Assembly: GCF_016901135.1 (NCBI RefSeq)
Contig: NZ_JAFEVL010000062.1
Span: 186,001-250,000, forward strand
Direction of reading: 5' to 3'
From: Martinezella lusitana
Lineage (GTDB): Bacteria > Pseudomonadota > Alphaproteobacteria > Rhizobiales > Rhizobiaceae
DNA length: 64,000 nucleotides
Both the position numbers and the translations under genes were made by a program. The notes beneath the pieces are model-generated. The model was not told where the DNA came from. It was given only the letters and a program-made list of their open reading frames with translations, and searched no databases. Below, in pieces: positions 45,629 through 53,297 of the stretch; the first letter of the stretch is position 1; every line of letters begins with the position of its first letter.

Positions 45629-45826
45629 GCGATACCCCCCTCTGTCCCTTTCGGGACATCTCCCCCACAAGGGGGGAGATTGGTAGCTTGCGGCCCGCGC
45701 CTGCTCTGATCAAAAATCGAATCTGTAGAAACTGTGTTGATTGGTTTTGGAATATGGTGCCGCGAACTCCCAACGATCTCCCCCCTTGTGGGGGAGATGT
45801 CACGAAGTGACAGAGGGGGGTATCGC
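45629..45826. mobile_element. A-family MITE-like element with 18 bp terminal inverted repeats
   Basis: GCGATACCCCCCTCTGTC at 45629-45646 is repeated perfectly inverted as GACAGAGGGGGGTATCGC at 45809-45826. Each end continues into a palindromic CATCTCCCCC-CACAAG-GGGGGAGAT part. The 198 bp unit has no coding capacity. It sits between ccmA and ccmB, which are usually contiguous. No obvious target duplication is visible. Confidence 0.75.
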
Positions 45827-45854
45827 AGTATCGGCAGACTCCGCACTTTCGAAT

Positions 45855-46502
45855 TCATCCCCAAACCCCTTCACTCACCCCGGCAAACCCGGTCATCCGC
45901 ATTTCCTGCACATTATTTAATCCCAGCGGCTGATGCGTCGCCGCGAGGACGATGCCGCCCTTCTTCTGATGTGCGGAGATCAGGTCGGTGAAGAGTTGAT
46001 CGGCCGAAGTGTCCAGCGCCGCCGTCGGCTCGTCGAGGATCCAGATCGGGCGATGGGCGACCAGGAGTTTCGCGAAGGCGATTCGCCGCTGCTGGCCGGC
46101 CGAGAGATAGCCGAAGGGGAGGTGGGTGATATCGGCAAGTCCGACGGCGTCCGCCGCCGCCTCGATGCCGAGGCCGGCGCCGCCTGGCATGTCGCCAAGG
46201 AAGGCTTTCCAGAAGGTGAGGTTTTCGGCCACCGTGAGCTCGGATTTCATCGCATTGCGGTGGCCGAGATAGTGGCTGACCTCGCCGGGTAAGCGGTCCG
46301 AATCGCCGTCGGCGCCTATGAATGTGACACGGCCCTTTTCCTGCCTCAGAAGACCGGCCACGACACGCAAAAGTGTCGACTTTCCGGAGCCGTTGCGGCC
46401 GGTCAGAATGAGGGCGCCGCCACCCTTCAAGCCAAAGGAAACGTTCGAGAAAATCAGGTCTTCACCCCGCCTCGCCGCCAGATTTTCAGCGCTTAGATGC
46501 AT
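45855..46502 (-). CDS. ccmA: Heme exporter ATP-binding protein CcmA
   Basis: A 215-residue ABC ATPase. Walker A is GRNGSGKS at 35-42, the signature region LSAGQQRRIAFAKLL, and Walker B IWILDEPTAALD. LGHRNAMKSELTVAENL is typical of CcmA. It is upstream of ccmB but separated from it by the 198 bp element, which may affect readthrough to ccmBCDG. Confidence 0.96.
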   Translation of the reverse strand: MHLSAENLAARRGEDLIFSNVSFGLKGGGALILTGRNGSGKSTLLRVVAGLLRQEKGRVTFIGADGDSDRLPGEVSHYLGHRNAMKSELTVAENLTFWKAFLGDMPGGAGLGIEAAADAVGLADITHLPFGYLSAGQQRRIAFAKLLVAHRPIWILDEPTAALDTSADQLFTDLISAHQKKGGIVLAATHQPLGLNNVQEMRMTGFAGVSEGVWG

Positions 46503-46765
46503 TCGCTCAGGCTTTCCCTATTTTCGTTGCCGCAACGCGCAAAAAATTGTCCAAATTTGCATCTTGTCACTCTGGCAAGTCTTTACGAAATTATCTATAA
46601 GACCTGCAACCACGCCAGCGGTCGGCGTGAATTTCATCCTTGCGCCGAACATAAGGTTTTTTGCCTTACGTGCGGACAGCGGAAATGGCCGTACCCGCAT
46701 CCTGATGTGCATAAAGTGCATAGGCGTTCGCACGACTGTGTTGGCTATCAGAAACGGGGTATCTC

Positions 46766-49456
46766 GTGTCTAAATCTCTTGACAGTTTCAATTGTCGTTC
46801 CACGCTGACCGTGAACGGGAAAGACTATGTCTACTTCAGCCTGCCCAAGGCTGAGGCCAATGGTCTGCCCGATGTTTCCAAGCTGCCTTATTCCATGAAG
46901 GTGCTCCTGGAAAACCTGCTGCGTTTTGAAGACGGGCAGTCGGTCACCAAGGAACATATCCTTGCCGTCGCCGAATGGCTGACCAACAAGGGTACCGTCG
47001 AGAACGAAATCGCCTATCGCCCGGCGCGCGTGCTGATGCAGGACTTCACCGGCGTTCCGGCCGTGGTCGACCTTGCGGCCATGCGCGACGCGATGGTGTC
47101 CCTCGGCGGCGATCCGGAAAAGATCAATCCGCTGGTTCCGGTCGACCTCGTCATCGACCACTCCGTCATCGTCGACGAATTCGGCACGCCGCAGGCTTTC
47201 GCCCGCAACGTCGAGCTTGAATATCAGCGCAACGGCGAGCGTTACCGCTTCCTGAAGTGGGGCCAGCAGGCGTTCAAGAACTTCCGCGTCGTTCCTCCCG
47301 GCACCGGCATCTGTCATCAGGTGAACCTTGAATATCTCGGCCAGACCGTCTGGACGAAGGAAGAGGACGGCGAAACGATCGCCTATCCCGACACCTGCGT
47401 CGGCACCGATTCGCACACGACCATGATCAACGGTCTCGGCGTTCTCGGCTGGGGCGTCGGCGGCATCGAGGCTGAGGCCGCCATGCTCGGCCAGCCCGTT
47501 TCCATGCTGCTGCCTGAAGTCATCGGCTTCAAGCTGACCGGCAAGCTCAAGGAAGGCGTCACCGCGACCGACCTGGTACTGACAGTCGTGCAGATGCTGC
47601 GCAAGAAGGGCGTCGTTTCCAAGTTCGTCGAATTCTTCGGCCCCGGCCTCGACGCGCTGCCGCTCGCAGACCGCGCCACCATCGGCAACATGGGTCCGGA
47701 ATATGGCGCGACCTGCGGCTTCTTCCCGGTCGACAAGGAAACGCTGAACTACCTCAACATGTCCGGCCGCGCGAAGGATCGTATCGCGCTCGTCGAAGCC
47801 TATTCGAAGGCGCAGGGCATGTGGCGCGATGGCGACGGCTCCGACCTCGTCTTCACCGACACGCTCGAACTCGAGCTTAGCGACGTCGTGCCGTCGATGG
47901 CTGGCCCGAAGCGCCCGGAAGGCCGCATTGCGCTGGAAAACATCGCATCCGGTTTCGCCGGTTCGCTGGATACCGAATATAAGAAGCCAGGCCAGCTTTC
48001 GAACCGCTATGCCGTCGAAGGCACGGATTTTGATCTCGGCCATGGTGACGTGGCGATCGCCGCCATCACATCCTGCACCAACACCTCGAACCCGTCGGTG
48101 CTGATCGCTGCCGGCCTTCTCGCCCGCAACGCCGTTGCCAAGGGCCTGAAGACCAAGCCGTGGGTCAAGACCTCGCTGGCGCCGGGAAGCCAGGTTGTCG
48201 GCGAATATCTCGCCAAGTCCGGCCTGCAGGCTGATCTCGACAAGCTCGGCTTCAATCTGGTCGGCTTCGGCTGCACCACCTGCATCGGCAATTCCGGCCC
48301 GCTGCCGGCGCCGATCTCGAAGACGATCAATGACAAGGGCCTGATTGTATCTGGCGTTCTCTCCGGCAACCGCAACTTCGAAGGCCGTATCTCGCCCGAC
48401 GTTCAGGCCAACTACCTGGCTTCTCCGCCGCTCGTCGTTGCCTATGCGCTCGCCGGCACCGTGCAGCTCGACCTGACCAGCGAACCGATCGGCGAAGACC
48501 AGAACGGCAAGCCGGTCTTCCTCAAGGATATCTGGCCGACCTCGCATGAGATCCAGGAATTCATCCTGAAATACGTCACCCGCGAACTCTACGAATCCAA
48601 GTACGCCGACGTCTTCAAGGGCGATGCCAACTGGCAGGCCGTGCAGATTCCTCCGGGCCAGACCTATGCCTGGGACGACGACTCGACCTATGTGCAGAAC
48701 CCGCCTTACTTCGTGGGCATGGGCAAGACCGGCGCCGGTATTTCCGACATCAAGGGCGCCCGCGTTCTCGGCCTCTTCGGCGACAAGATCACCACCGACC
48801 ACATTTCCCCGGCCGGTTCGATCAAGGCTGCCTCGCCGGCCGGTTCCTACCTTATCGGCCATGGGGTCGGCGTTGCCGACTTCAACCAGTACGGCACGCG
48901 CCGCGGCAACCATGAAGTGATGATGCGCGGCACCTTCGCCAATATCCGCATCCGCAACCACATGCTCGGCCCGAACGGCAAGGAAGGTGGCTACACCATT
49001 CACTATCCGTCCAAGGAAGAGACGTCGATCTACGATGCGGCCATGCAGTACAAGGCAGAGGGCGTTCCGCTCGTGATCTTCGCCGGTGTCGAATACGGCA
49101 ACGGCTCGTCGCGCGACTGGGCTGCCAAGGGCACCAACCTGCTCGGCGTGCGCGCCGTGATCGCCCAGTCCTTCGAGCGCATCCATCGCTCGAACCTTGT
49201 GGGAATGGGCGTCATCCCCTTCGTCTTCGAGGAGGGCACCACTTGGGCAACCCTCGAGCTTAAGGGCGACGAGACCGTCTCGATCGAGGGCCTGGAACAC
49301 ATCAAGCCGCGCGAGCGCAAGATCGCCAAGATCACCTATGGCGACGGCACGGTTCGCGATATCCCGATCATCTGCCGTATCGATACGCTGGATGAGGTCA
49401 CCTACGTCAACAATGGCGGCATCCTGCAGACCGTTCTGCGCGATCTCGCCGCCTGA
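46766..49456 (+). CDS. acnA: Aconitate hydratase A
   Basis: An 896-residue AcnA/IRP-type aconitase. The 4Fe-4S ligands are Cys437 (TSCTNTSNP), Cys503 and Cys506 ([13 protein letters not shown]). Substrate-binding blocks include [15 protein letters not shown] and [16 protein letters not shown] in the swivelling C-terminal domain. It interconverts citrate and isocitrate in the TCA cycle. The start is a GTG at 46766 with GGGG 9 nt upstream. It is monocistronic with its own terminator. Confidence 0.97.
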   Translation: MSKSLDSFNCRSTLTVNGKDYVYFSLPKAEANGLPDVSKLPYSMKVLLENLLRFEDGQSVTKEHILAVAEWLTNKGTVENEIAYRPARVLMQDFTGVPAVVDLAAMRDAMVSLGGDPEKINPLVPVDLVIDHSVIVDEFGTPQAFARNVELEYQRNGERYRFLKWGQQAFKNFRVVPPGTGICHQVNLEYLGQTVWTKEEDGETIAYPDTCVGTDSHTTMINGLGVLGWGVGGIEAEAAMLGQPVSMLLPEVIGFKLTGKLKEGVTATDLVLTVVQMLRKKGVVSKFVEFFGPGLDALPLADRATIGNMGPEYGATCGFFPVDKETLNYLNMSGRAKDRIALVEAYSKAQGMWRDGDGSDLVFTDTLELELSDVVPSMAGPKRPEGRIALENIASGFAGSLDTEYKKPGQLSNRYAVEGTDFDLGHGDVAIAAITSCTNTSNPSVLIAAGLLARNAVAKGLKTKPWVKTSLAPGSQVVGEYLAKSGLQADLDKLGFNLVGFGCTTCIGNSGPLPAPISKTINDKGLIVSGVLSGNRNFEGRISPDVQANYLASPPLVVAYALAGTVQLDLTSEPIGEDQNGKPVFLKDIWPTSHEIQEFILKYVTRELYESKYADVFKGDANWQAVQIPPGQTYAWDDDSTYVQNPPYFVGMGKTGAGISDIKGARVLGLFGDKITTDHISPAGSIKAASPAGSYLIGHGVGVADFNQYGTRRGNHEVMMRGTFANIRIRNHMLGPNGKEGGYTIHYPSKEETSIYDAAMQYKAEGVPLVIFAGVEYGNGSSRDWAAKGTNLLGVRAVIAQSFERIHRSNLVGMGVIPFVFEEGTTWATLELKGDETVSIEGLEHIKPRERKIAKITYGDGTVRDIPIICRIDTLDEVTYVNNGGILQTVLRDLAA

Positions 49457-49487
49457 TAGGCCTGATAGGCTTTGAAGCCATGATTGC

Positions 49488-49526
49488 ACGCCGCCGGGGA
49501 AAGTTTCCCGGCGGCGTCTTGTTTTT
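49488..49526 (+). terminator. Terminator of acnA
   Basis: ACGCCGCCGGG at 49488-49498 pairs with CCCGGCGGCGT at 49507-49517 and is followed by CTTGTTTTT. Confidence 0.88.
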
Positions 49527-49722
49527 CACGTTGATGTGTACGAGGCACCCGTTGCCGGCCCTTAGTCTCACCCCATCGTGACTTTGCGTCATCATGCTAA
49601 ACTATTATCTCTTGTTTCAGATTTTTCGGGCTTGATAAGGGCTTGGCTGCCCCAAGGAGCGTGAGCGGTTTCGGAGCCTGCTAAGCAGGCAGCTCTCGAA
49701 ATTTGAGAAGAGGTACAAGGGA

Positions 49723-50466
49723 ATGCGCCTTCGATTTTCGATTCCACTTCTGGCAGGCATCGCGCTGGCAAGTTCGCTGCATGCGCAGGAGGCTGCGAAG
49801 ATCAAGGGCGTGGTCGAGCTCTTCACCTCGCAGGGCTGTGCTTCCTGTCCTCCCGCCGATGCGGCGTTCCGCAAGCTGATCCGCCAGGGCGATGTCGTGG
49901 CGCTCGCCTACCATGTCGATTATTGGAACTATCTCGGCTGGAACGATACCATGGCGTCCAAGGACAATACGGCGCGCCAATATGCCTATGCCCGTACGAT
50001 GGGCCGCAGCGGCGTCTACACGCCGCAGGCCATCGTCAACGGCCGCGACCATATGAATGGTGCTGACCTCGGCGCCATCAACGTCAAGCTCGACGACTTC
50101 CAGCGTGGAGGCGAGGGGCTGACGGTGCCGGTGAATGCCGCCATGAAGGGCGACGAGCTCGAGATCAAGATCGGCGCCGGCCAGGGCAAGGCCAATGTGG
50201 TCGTCGTCTATTTCGACAAGGAGCAGATGGTGGCTCCGAAGGGCGGCGAAAACAACGGTCAGCAGATCGCCTATATGCATGCGGTGTCGGATGTCGAAAC
50301 CGTGGGCATGTGGGACGGCAAGGCCATGAGCGTCGTGCTGCCTTCCAATGTGTTGGACAAGGCCGGCCGAAAAGGGCTTGCTGTCCTCCTGCAGTCGTCG
50401 ACGCCTTCGGGTGACCCGGCCGCCATCATCGGGGCGACTGTCTTGACGATCGGCTCGGACGGCTGA
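49723..50466 (+). CDS. DUF1223 thioredoxin-fold secreted protein
   Basis: A 247-residue protein with a signal peptide (MRLRFSIPLLAGIALASSLHA). VVELFTSQGCASCPPADAAFRKL near residues 29-50 contains a CxxC and is the DUF1223 signature. ALAYHVDYWNYLGWNDTMAS follows. It is a predicted periplasmic thioredoxin-like protein of unknown substrate, widespread in alphaproteobacteria. Spacing from its neighbours suggests its own transcription unit. Confidence 0.9.
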   Translation: MRLRFSIPLLAGIALASSLHAQEAAKIKGVVELFTSQGCASCPPADAAFRKLIRQGDVVALAYHVDYWNYLGWNDTMASKDNTARQYAYARTMGRSGVYTPQAIVNGRDHMNGADLGAINVKLDDFQRGGEGLTVPVNAAMKGDELEIKIGAGQGKANVVVVYFDKEQMVAPKGGENNGQQIAYMHAVSDVETVGMWDGKAMSVVLPSNVLDKAGRKGLAVLLQSSTPSGDPAAIIGATVLTIGSDG

Positions 50467-50799
50467 GTGACTTTTTCTACATCAACTAGAAAGCTCGCTG
50501 TTTCGGCTGACGCCGAAACGTTCTCTATTTCGGCTGACGCCGAAAAGAGCGGGTTGCCCGGCGAGGACGCATTCGGGGCTGGGGTATAATCGATGCGCCC
50601 CGGCCGGGCCGTTTGACGCGGCGGCGCCAAACGGCTGCCTATAGTTCTTCTAAATTGGGCGTGGTTTTGACTGAAATGCGGCGCTGCCAAGATGCTTTGC
50701 GGTGTCGAAAAGAAATTGTGAGCGGCCAGGCGTCTTGCAATTTGAAGCGGCTGAGGCAAACTGTCATTCTCTTGTCATGAGATAGCCCTTGGGGGATTG
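50467..50799. other. Intergenic region of 333 bp with a duplicated hairpin
   Basis: The region contains TTTCGGCTGACGCCGAAA twice (listed separately) and no coding frame with a ribosome site. The remainder, 50546-50790, shows nothing recognisable. Confidence 0.5.
50501..50545. repeat. Two identical 18-nt hairpins
   Basis: TTTCGGCTGACGCCGAAA occurs at 50501-50518 and again at 50528-50545. Each has a 7 bp stem and a TGAC loop. No T tract follows either, so simple termination is doubtful. Confidence 0.7.
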
Positions 50800-51201
50800 A
50801 TGACTGATCAGCCGGATTTGCGACATAGCGAAAGCCGTTCCGTCGACACCACCACCTCCGTCGTTGTTGATCTCAGGGAATACAAACAGAGCAAGGATCC
50901 GCTGCCGGTGACCTTCCATCGCCGGGAGCTTGACGCCATTCTGTGGATCTACGGCCGCATGGTCGGCGAGGGCGAGTGGCGGGACTACGCGATCGATCAT
51001 CTCAAGGACAAGGCGGTCTTCTCTGTCTTCAAGCGCTCCGGCGAGATGCCGCTCTTCCGCATCGAAAAGAACCCGAAGCTGGCCGCCAAGCAGGGCGCCT
51101 TCTCGGTGGTCAGCACCAGCGGCATGATCCTGAAGCGCGGGCATGATCTGAGCCAAGTGCTGAAGGTCTTCGACAAGCAATTGAAGCTGGTCGAGAAGTA
51201 A
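50800..51201 (+). CDS. DUF2794-family protein
   Basis: A 133-residue protein. VDLREYKQSKDPLPVTFHRRELDAILWIYGRMVGEGEWRDYAIDHLKDKAVFSVFKR is the DUF2794 core and ISxRGHDL-like segment LKRGHDLSQVL closes it. The family is confined to alphaproteobacteria and its role is unknown. The ATG at 50800 is preceded by GGGGG. Confidence 0.9.
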   Translation: MTDQPDLRHSESRSVDTTTSVVVDLREYKQSKDPLPVTFHRRELDAILWIYGRMVGEGEWRDYAIDHLKDKAVFSVFKRSGEMPLFRIEKNPKLAAKQGAFSVVSTSGMILKRGHDLSQVLKVFDKQLKLVEK

Positions 51202-51238
51202 CTTTCATCAATTGGCGGTGGGGTGTGAGGATAGTGTG

Positions 51239-51286
51239 CCACCCCCTCTGTCCCTTTCGGGACATCTCCCCCACAAGGGGGAGATC
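51239..51286. repeat. A-family repeat end
   Basis: CCACCCCCTCTGTCCCTTTCGGGACATCTCCCCCACAAGG is nearly identical to the left end of the ccm element. The next 110 bp also align with that element's spacer (GGTAACTTGC, ATCGAGCCTG, GAAAC, GGTTTGGA, CAAACTCC). Confidence 0.8.
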
Positions 51287-51425
51287 GGTAACTTGCTGCA
51301 CGCACTTGCCTCAAGTGGACATCGAGCCTGCTGAAACCTCACATTGTTGGTTTGGAGAGGGCGATCCGCAAACTCCTCCTTGTAGGCAGGGGGATCGCAT
51401 GTGAGATGAGATCGTTGCCACGCAA

Positions 51426-51571
51426 CCCCTTCTCCCCTTGGGGAGAAGGTGCCGCCCTTCGACAAGCTCAGAGGGCGGATGAGGGGGGTACCAAGAGCAC
51501 AAAGCCGATGGATTCAAAGCGACTAGCCCCCTCATCCGACCCTTCGGGCCACCTTCTCCCCGAGGGGAGAT
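51426..51571. repeat. B-family inverted doublet
   Basis: Left half 51426-51488 (CTTCTCCCCTTGGGGAGAAGG, CCCTTCGACAAGCTCAG, GGATGAGGGGGG). Right half 51525-51571 (CCCCCTCATCCGACCCTTCGGGCC, CTTCTCCCCGAGGGGAGATGG). It has the same layout as the doublet at 20644-20833, in opposite orientation. Confidence 0.8.
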
Positions 51572-51610
51572 GGAGCTTACGGCACTGGCATGCCCCATAT
51601 GCAATTGCCT

Positions 51611-51656
51611 GCCCATGTGGGGGAGATGTCACGAAAGCGACAGAGCGGGGTATGAG
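51611..51656. repeat. A-family repeat end (inverted)
   Basis: GCCCATGTGGGGGAGATGTCACGAAAGCGACAGAGCGGGG is inverted relative to 51239-51286. Together they may be the two ends of one A-family copy interrupted by the B doublet. Confidence 0.7.
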
Positions 51657-51682
51657 AGGCTCGGCATACGGGTAGGTCGATA

Positions 51683-52240
51683 CTACCCCCCAAACAACGT
51701 CCCCGGATAAACAGACGGATCCGGATCGGTGTCCGCGCCCTCGCCGAGCGCCTTCTGCATCAGCATGGTATCCAGCCATCGGCCGTGCTTGTAGCCGGTG
51801 CCTTTCAGCAGCCCGACCTCGGTGAAGCCGGCGGCGCGATGCACGGCGACGGAGGCCGGGTGGGCTCCGCCGATGACGGCGATCATCTGGCGGAAGCCCA
51901 GCGTCTGGCAGCTCTCCACCAAGGCATCCAGCAGCAGCCTGCCGACGCCGCGCCCGCGGGCTTCCGGTGCGAGATAGATCGAATCCTCCACCATCCAGCG
52001 ATAGGCCGGGCGCGTGCGAAACGCCGAGGCATAGGCATAGCCCAGGAATGTGCCAGCGGCGTCTTCTGCGACGATGTAGGGATAGCCCTTCTCCCGGATT
52101 GCCTGAAAGCGGCCTGCCATCTCCTCGTCGCTCGGCGGCGTGATCTCGTAGCTCGCCGTGCCGTTCAAGACGGAATCCCGGTAGATGGCGGTGATGTGGG
52201 TAAGGTCGTCTGGGGTTGCGCTGCGAAGGCTGACGGACAT
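51683..52240 (-). CDS. GNAT N-acetyltransferase, phosphinothricin-acetyltransferase-like
   Basis: A 185-residue acetyltransferase. DDLTHITAIYRDSVLNGTASYEITPPSDEEM and RTRPAYRWMVEDSIYLAPEARGRGVGRLLLDAL contain the acetyl-CoA pyrophosphate loop RGRGVG. IAVIGGAHPASVAVHRAAGFTEVG closes the core. Relatives acetylate phosphinothricin or methionine sulfoximine/sulfone. It ends next to the repeat cluster. Confidence 0.88.
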   Translation of the reverse strand: MSVSLRSATPDDLTHITAIYRDSVLNGTASYEITPPSDEEMAGRFQAIREKGYPYIVAEDAAGTFLGYAYASAFRTRPAYRWMVEDSIYLAPEARGRGVGRLLLDALVESCQTLGFRQMIAVIGGAHPASVAVHRAAGFTEVGLLKGTGYKHGRWLDTMLMQKALGEGADTDPDPSVYPGTLFGG

Positions 52241-52313
52241 TTGCTTCTATTGCCTGATCTGCGATTTTCGAACGTCGATATCAAATCGCACAGCCGGCGG
52301 CCAGGCAAATAAA

Positions 52314-52335
52314 AAAGGCGGCCGAAGCCGCCTTT
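52314..52335 (-). terminator. Terminator of the Bax inhibitor-1 gene
   Basis: Minus-strand AAAGGCGGC pairs with GCCGCCTTT and is followed by TTTATTTG. Confidence 0.8.
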
Positions 52336-52360
52336 CCGATGCGTTGTTCAAACCGTGCGG

Positions 52361-53101
52361 TTAGCGGCGATTGCCCATAAACTGCAGCAGGAACATGAAC
52401 AGGTTGATGAAGTCCAGGTAGAGCGACAGGGCGCCCATGATGGCCTTGCGGCCGGCCACGGTTGCATCGTCGGCGGTGTAGTACATTTCCTTAATCCGCT
52501 GCGTATCGTAGGCGGTCAGGCCTGCGAAGATCAGCACGCCGATCACGGAGATCGCGAACTGCAAGGCGGACGAAGCCAGGAAGATGTTAACCAGCGACGC
52601 GATGATCAGGCCGAAGAGACCCATCATCAGGAACGAGCCCATTGCGGAGAGATTCCGCTTCGTCGTGTAGCCGTAGAGCGACAGCGCGCCGAAGGAGGCG
52701 GCGGTCACGAAGAAGGTCTGCACGACGCTCTGGCCGGTGTAGATGATGAAGATCGACGACAGCGACAGGCCCACCAGCGCGGCATAGACCCAGAAGGTCG
52801 TCGTCGCGGCGGCCACGCTCATGCGGTTGATCCTGAAGCTCAGGAAGAACACCATTGCCAGCGGAGCGAAGATCACCACCCACTTCAGCGGGCTCAGATA
52901 GATCGCCTGACCAAAGGTCGTGATCTGTCCGTTCGCGAAAGCGAGGGTGAAGGAGAGATAGGCGGCAACACCTGTGATCGCCAGACCCAGCGCCATCAGG
53001 TTATAGACCTTGAGCATGTAAGCTCGAAGGCCTTCGTCTATCATCGCACCGGATTGCGCGCCGCTCTGCGCCCGGTTTTGGTAGTTGCGAAAGTCAGCCA
53101 T
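52361..53101 (-). CDS. Bax inhibitor-1/YccA-family membrane protein
   Basis: A 246-residue protein with seven membrane segments. A polar start (MADFRNYQNRAQSG) is followed by LKVYNLMALGLAITGVAAYL and the family block YTGQSVVQTFFVTAASFGALSLYGYTTKRNLSAMGSFLMMGLFGL. FAGLTAYDTQRIKEMY has the conserved Asp. YccA/YbhL relatives modulate FtsH or form pH-sensitive calcium leaks; the role here is not fixed. Confidence 0.93.
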   Translation of the reverse strand: MADFRNYQNRAQSGAQSGAMIDEGLRAYMLKVYNLMALGLAITGVAAYLSFTLAFANGQITTFGQAIYLSPLKWVVIFAPLAMVFFLSFRINRMSVAAATTTFWVYAALVGLSLSSIFIIYTGQSVVQTFFVTAASFGALSLYGYTTKRNLSAMGSFLMMGLFGLIIASLVNIFLASSALQFAISVIGVLIFAGLTAYDTQRIKEMYYTADDATVAGRKAIMGALSLYLDFINLFMFLLQFMGNRR

Positions 53102-53297
53102 GTTTTCCTCTTTTAAGCTCCGATGTGAGTACGGTGTCGGGCCTTTCAGGCCCAGGCGCCGCTGCGGAGCTCCAGCATGCCTGCACAGAATATGAGGCTT
53201 TCATGCCTTATACACAAGGGTCAAGCTGTTGGCGCCGTGTTAAATCGGCGTAATATCGGGCCGTTTTCGCGGCGTTCGGTTAATCCGCGAAGGCGAA

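Noticed and set aside
46748-49489. A 913-codon open frame on the minus strand
   Set aside because: It lies opposite acnA, which is complete with all its cluster cysteines. The antisense product has no recognisable motif.
51239-51656. CRISPR array
   Set aside because: The repeats are few, inverted and palindromic with unequal spacing, and no cas gene is present.
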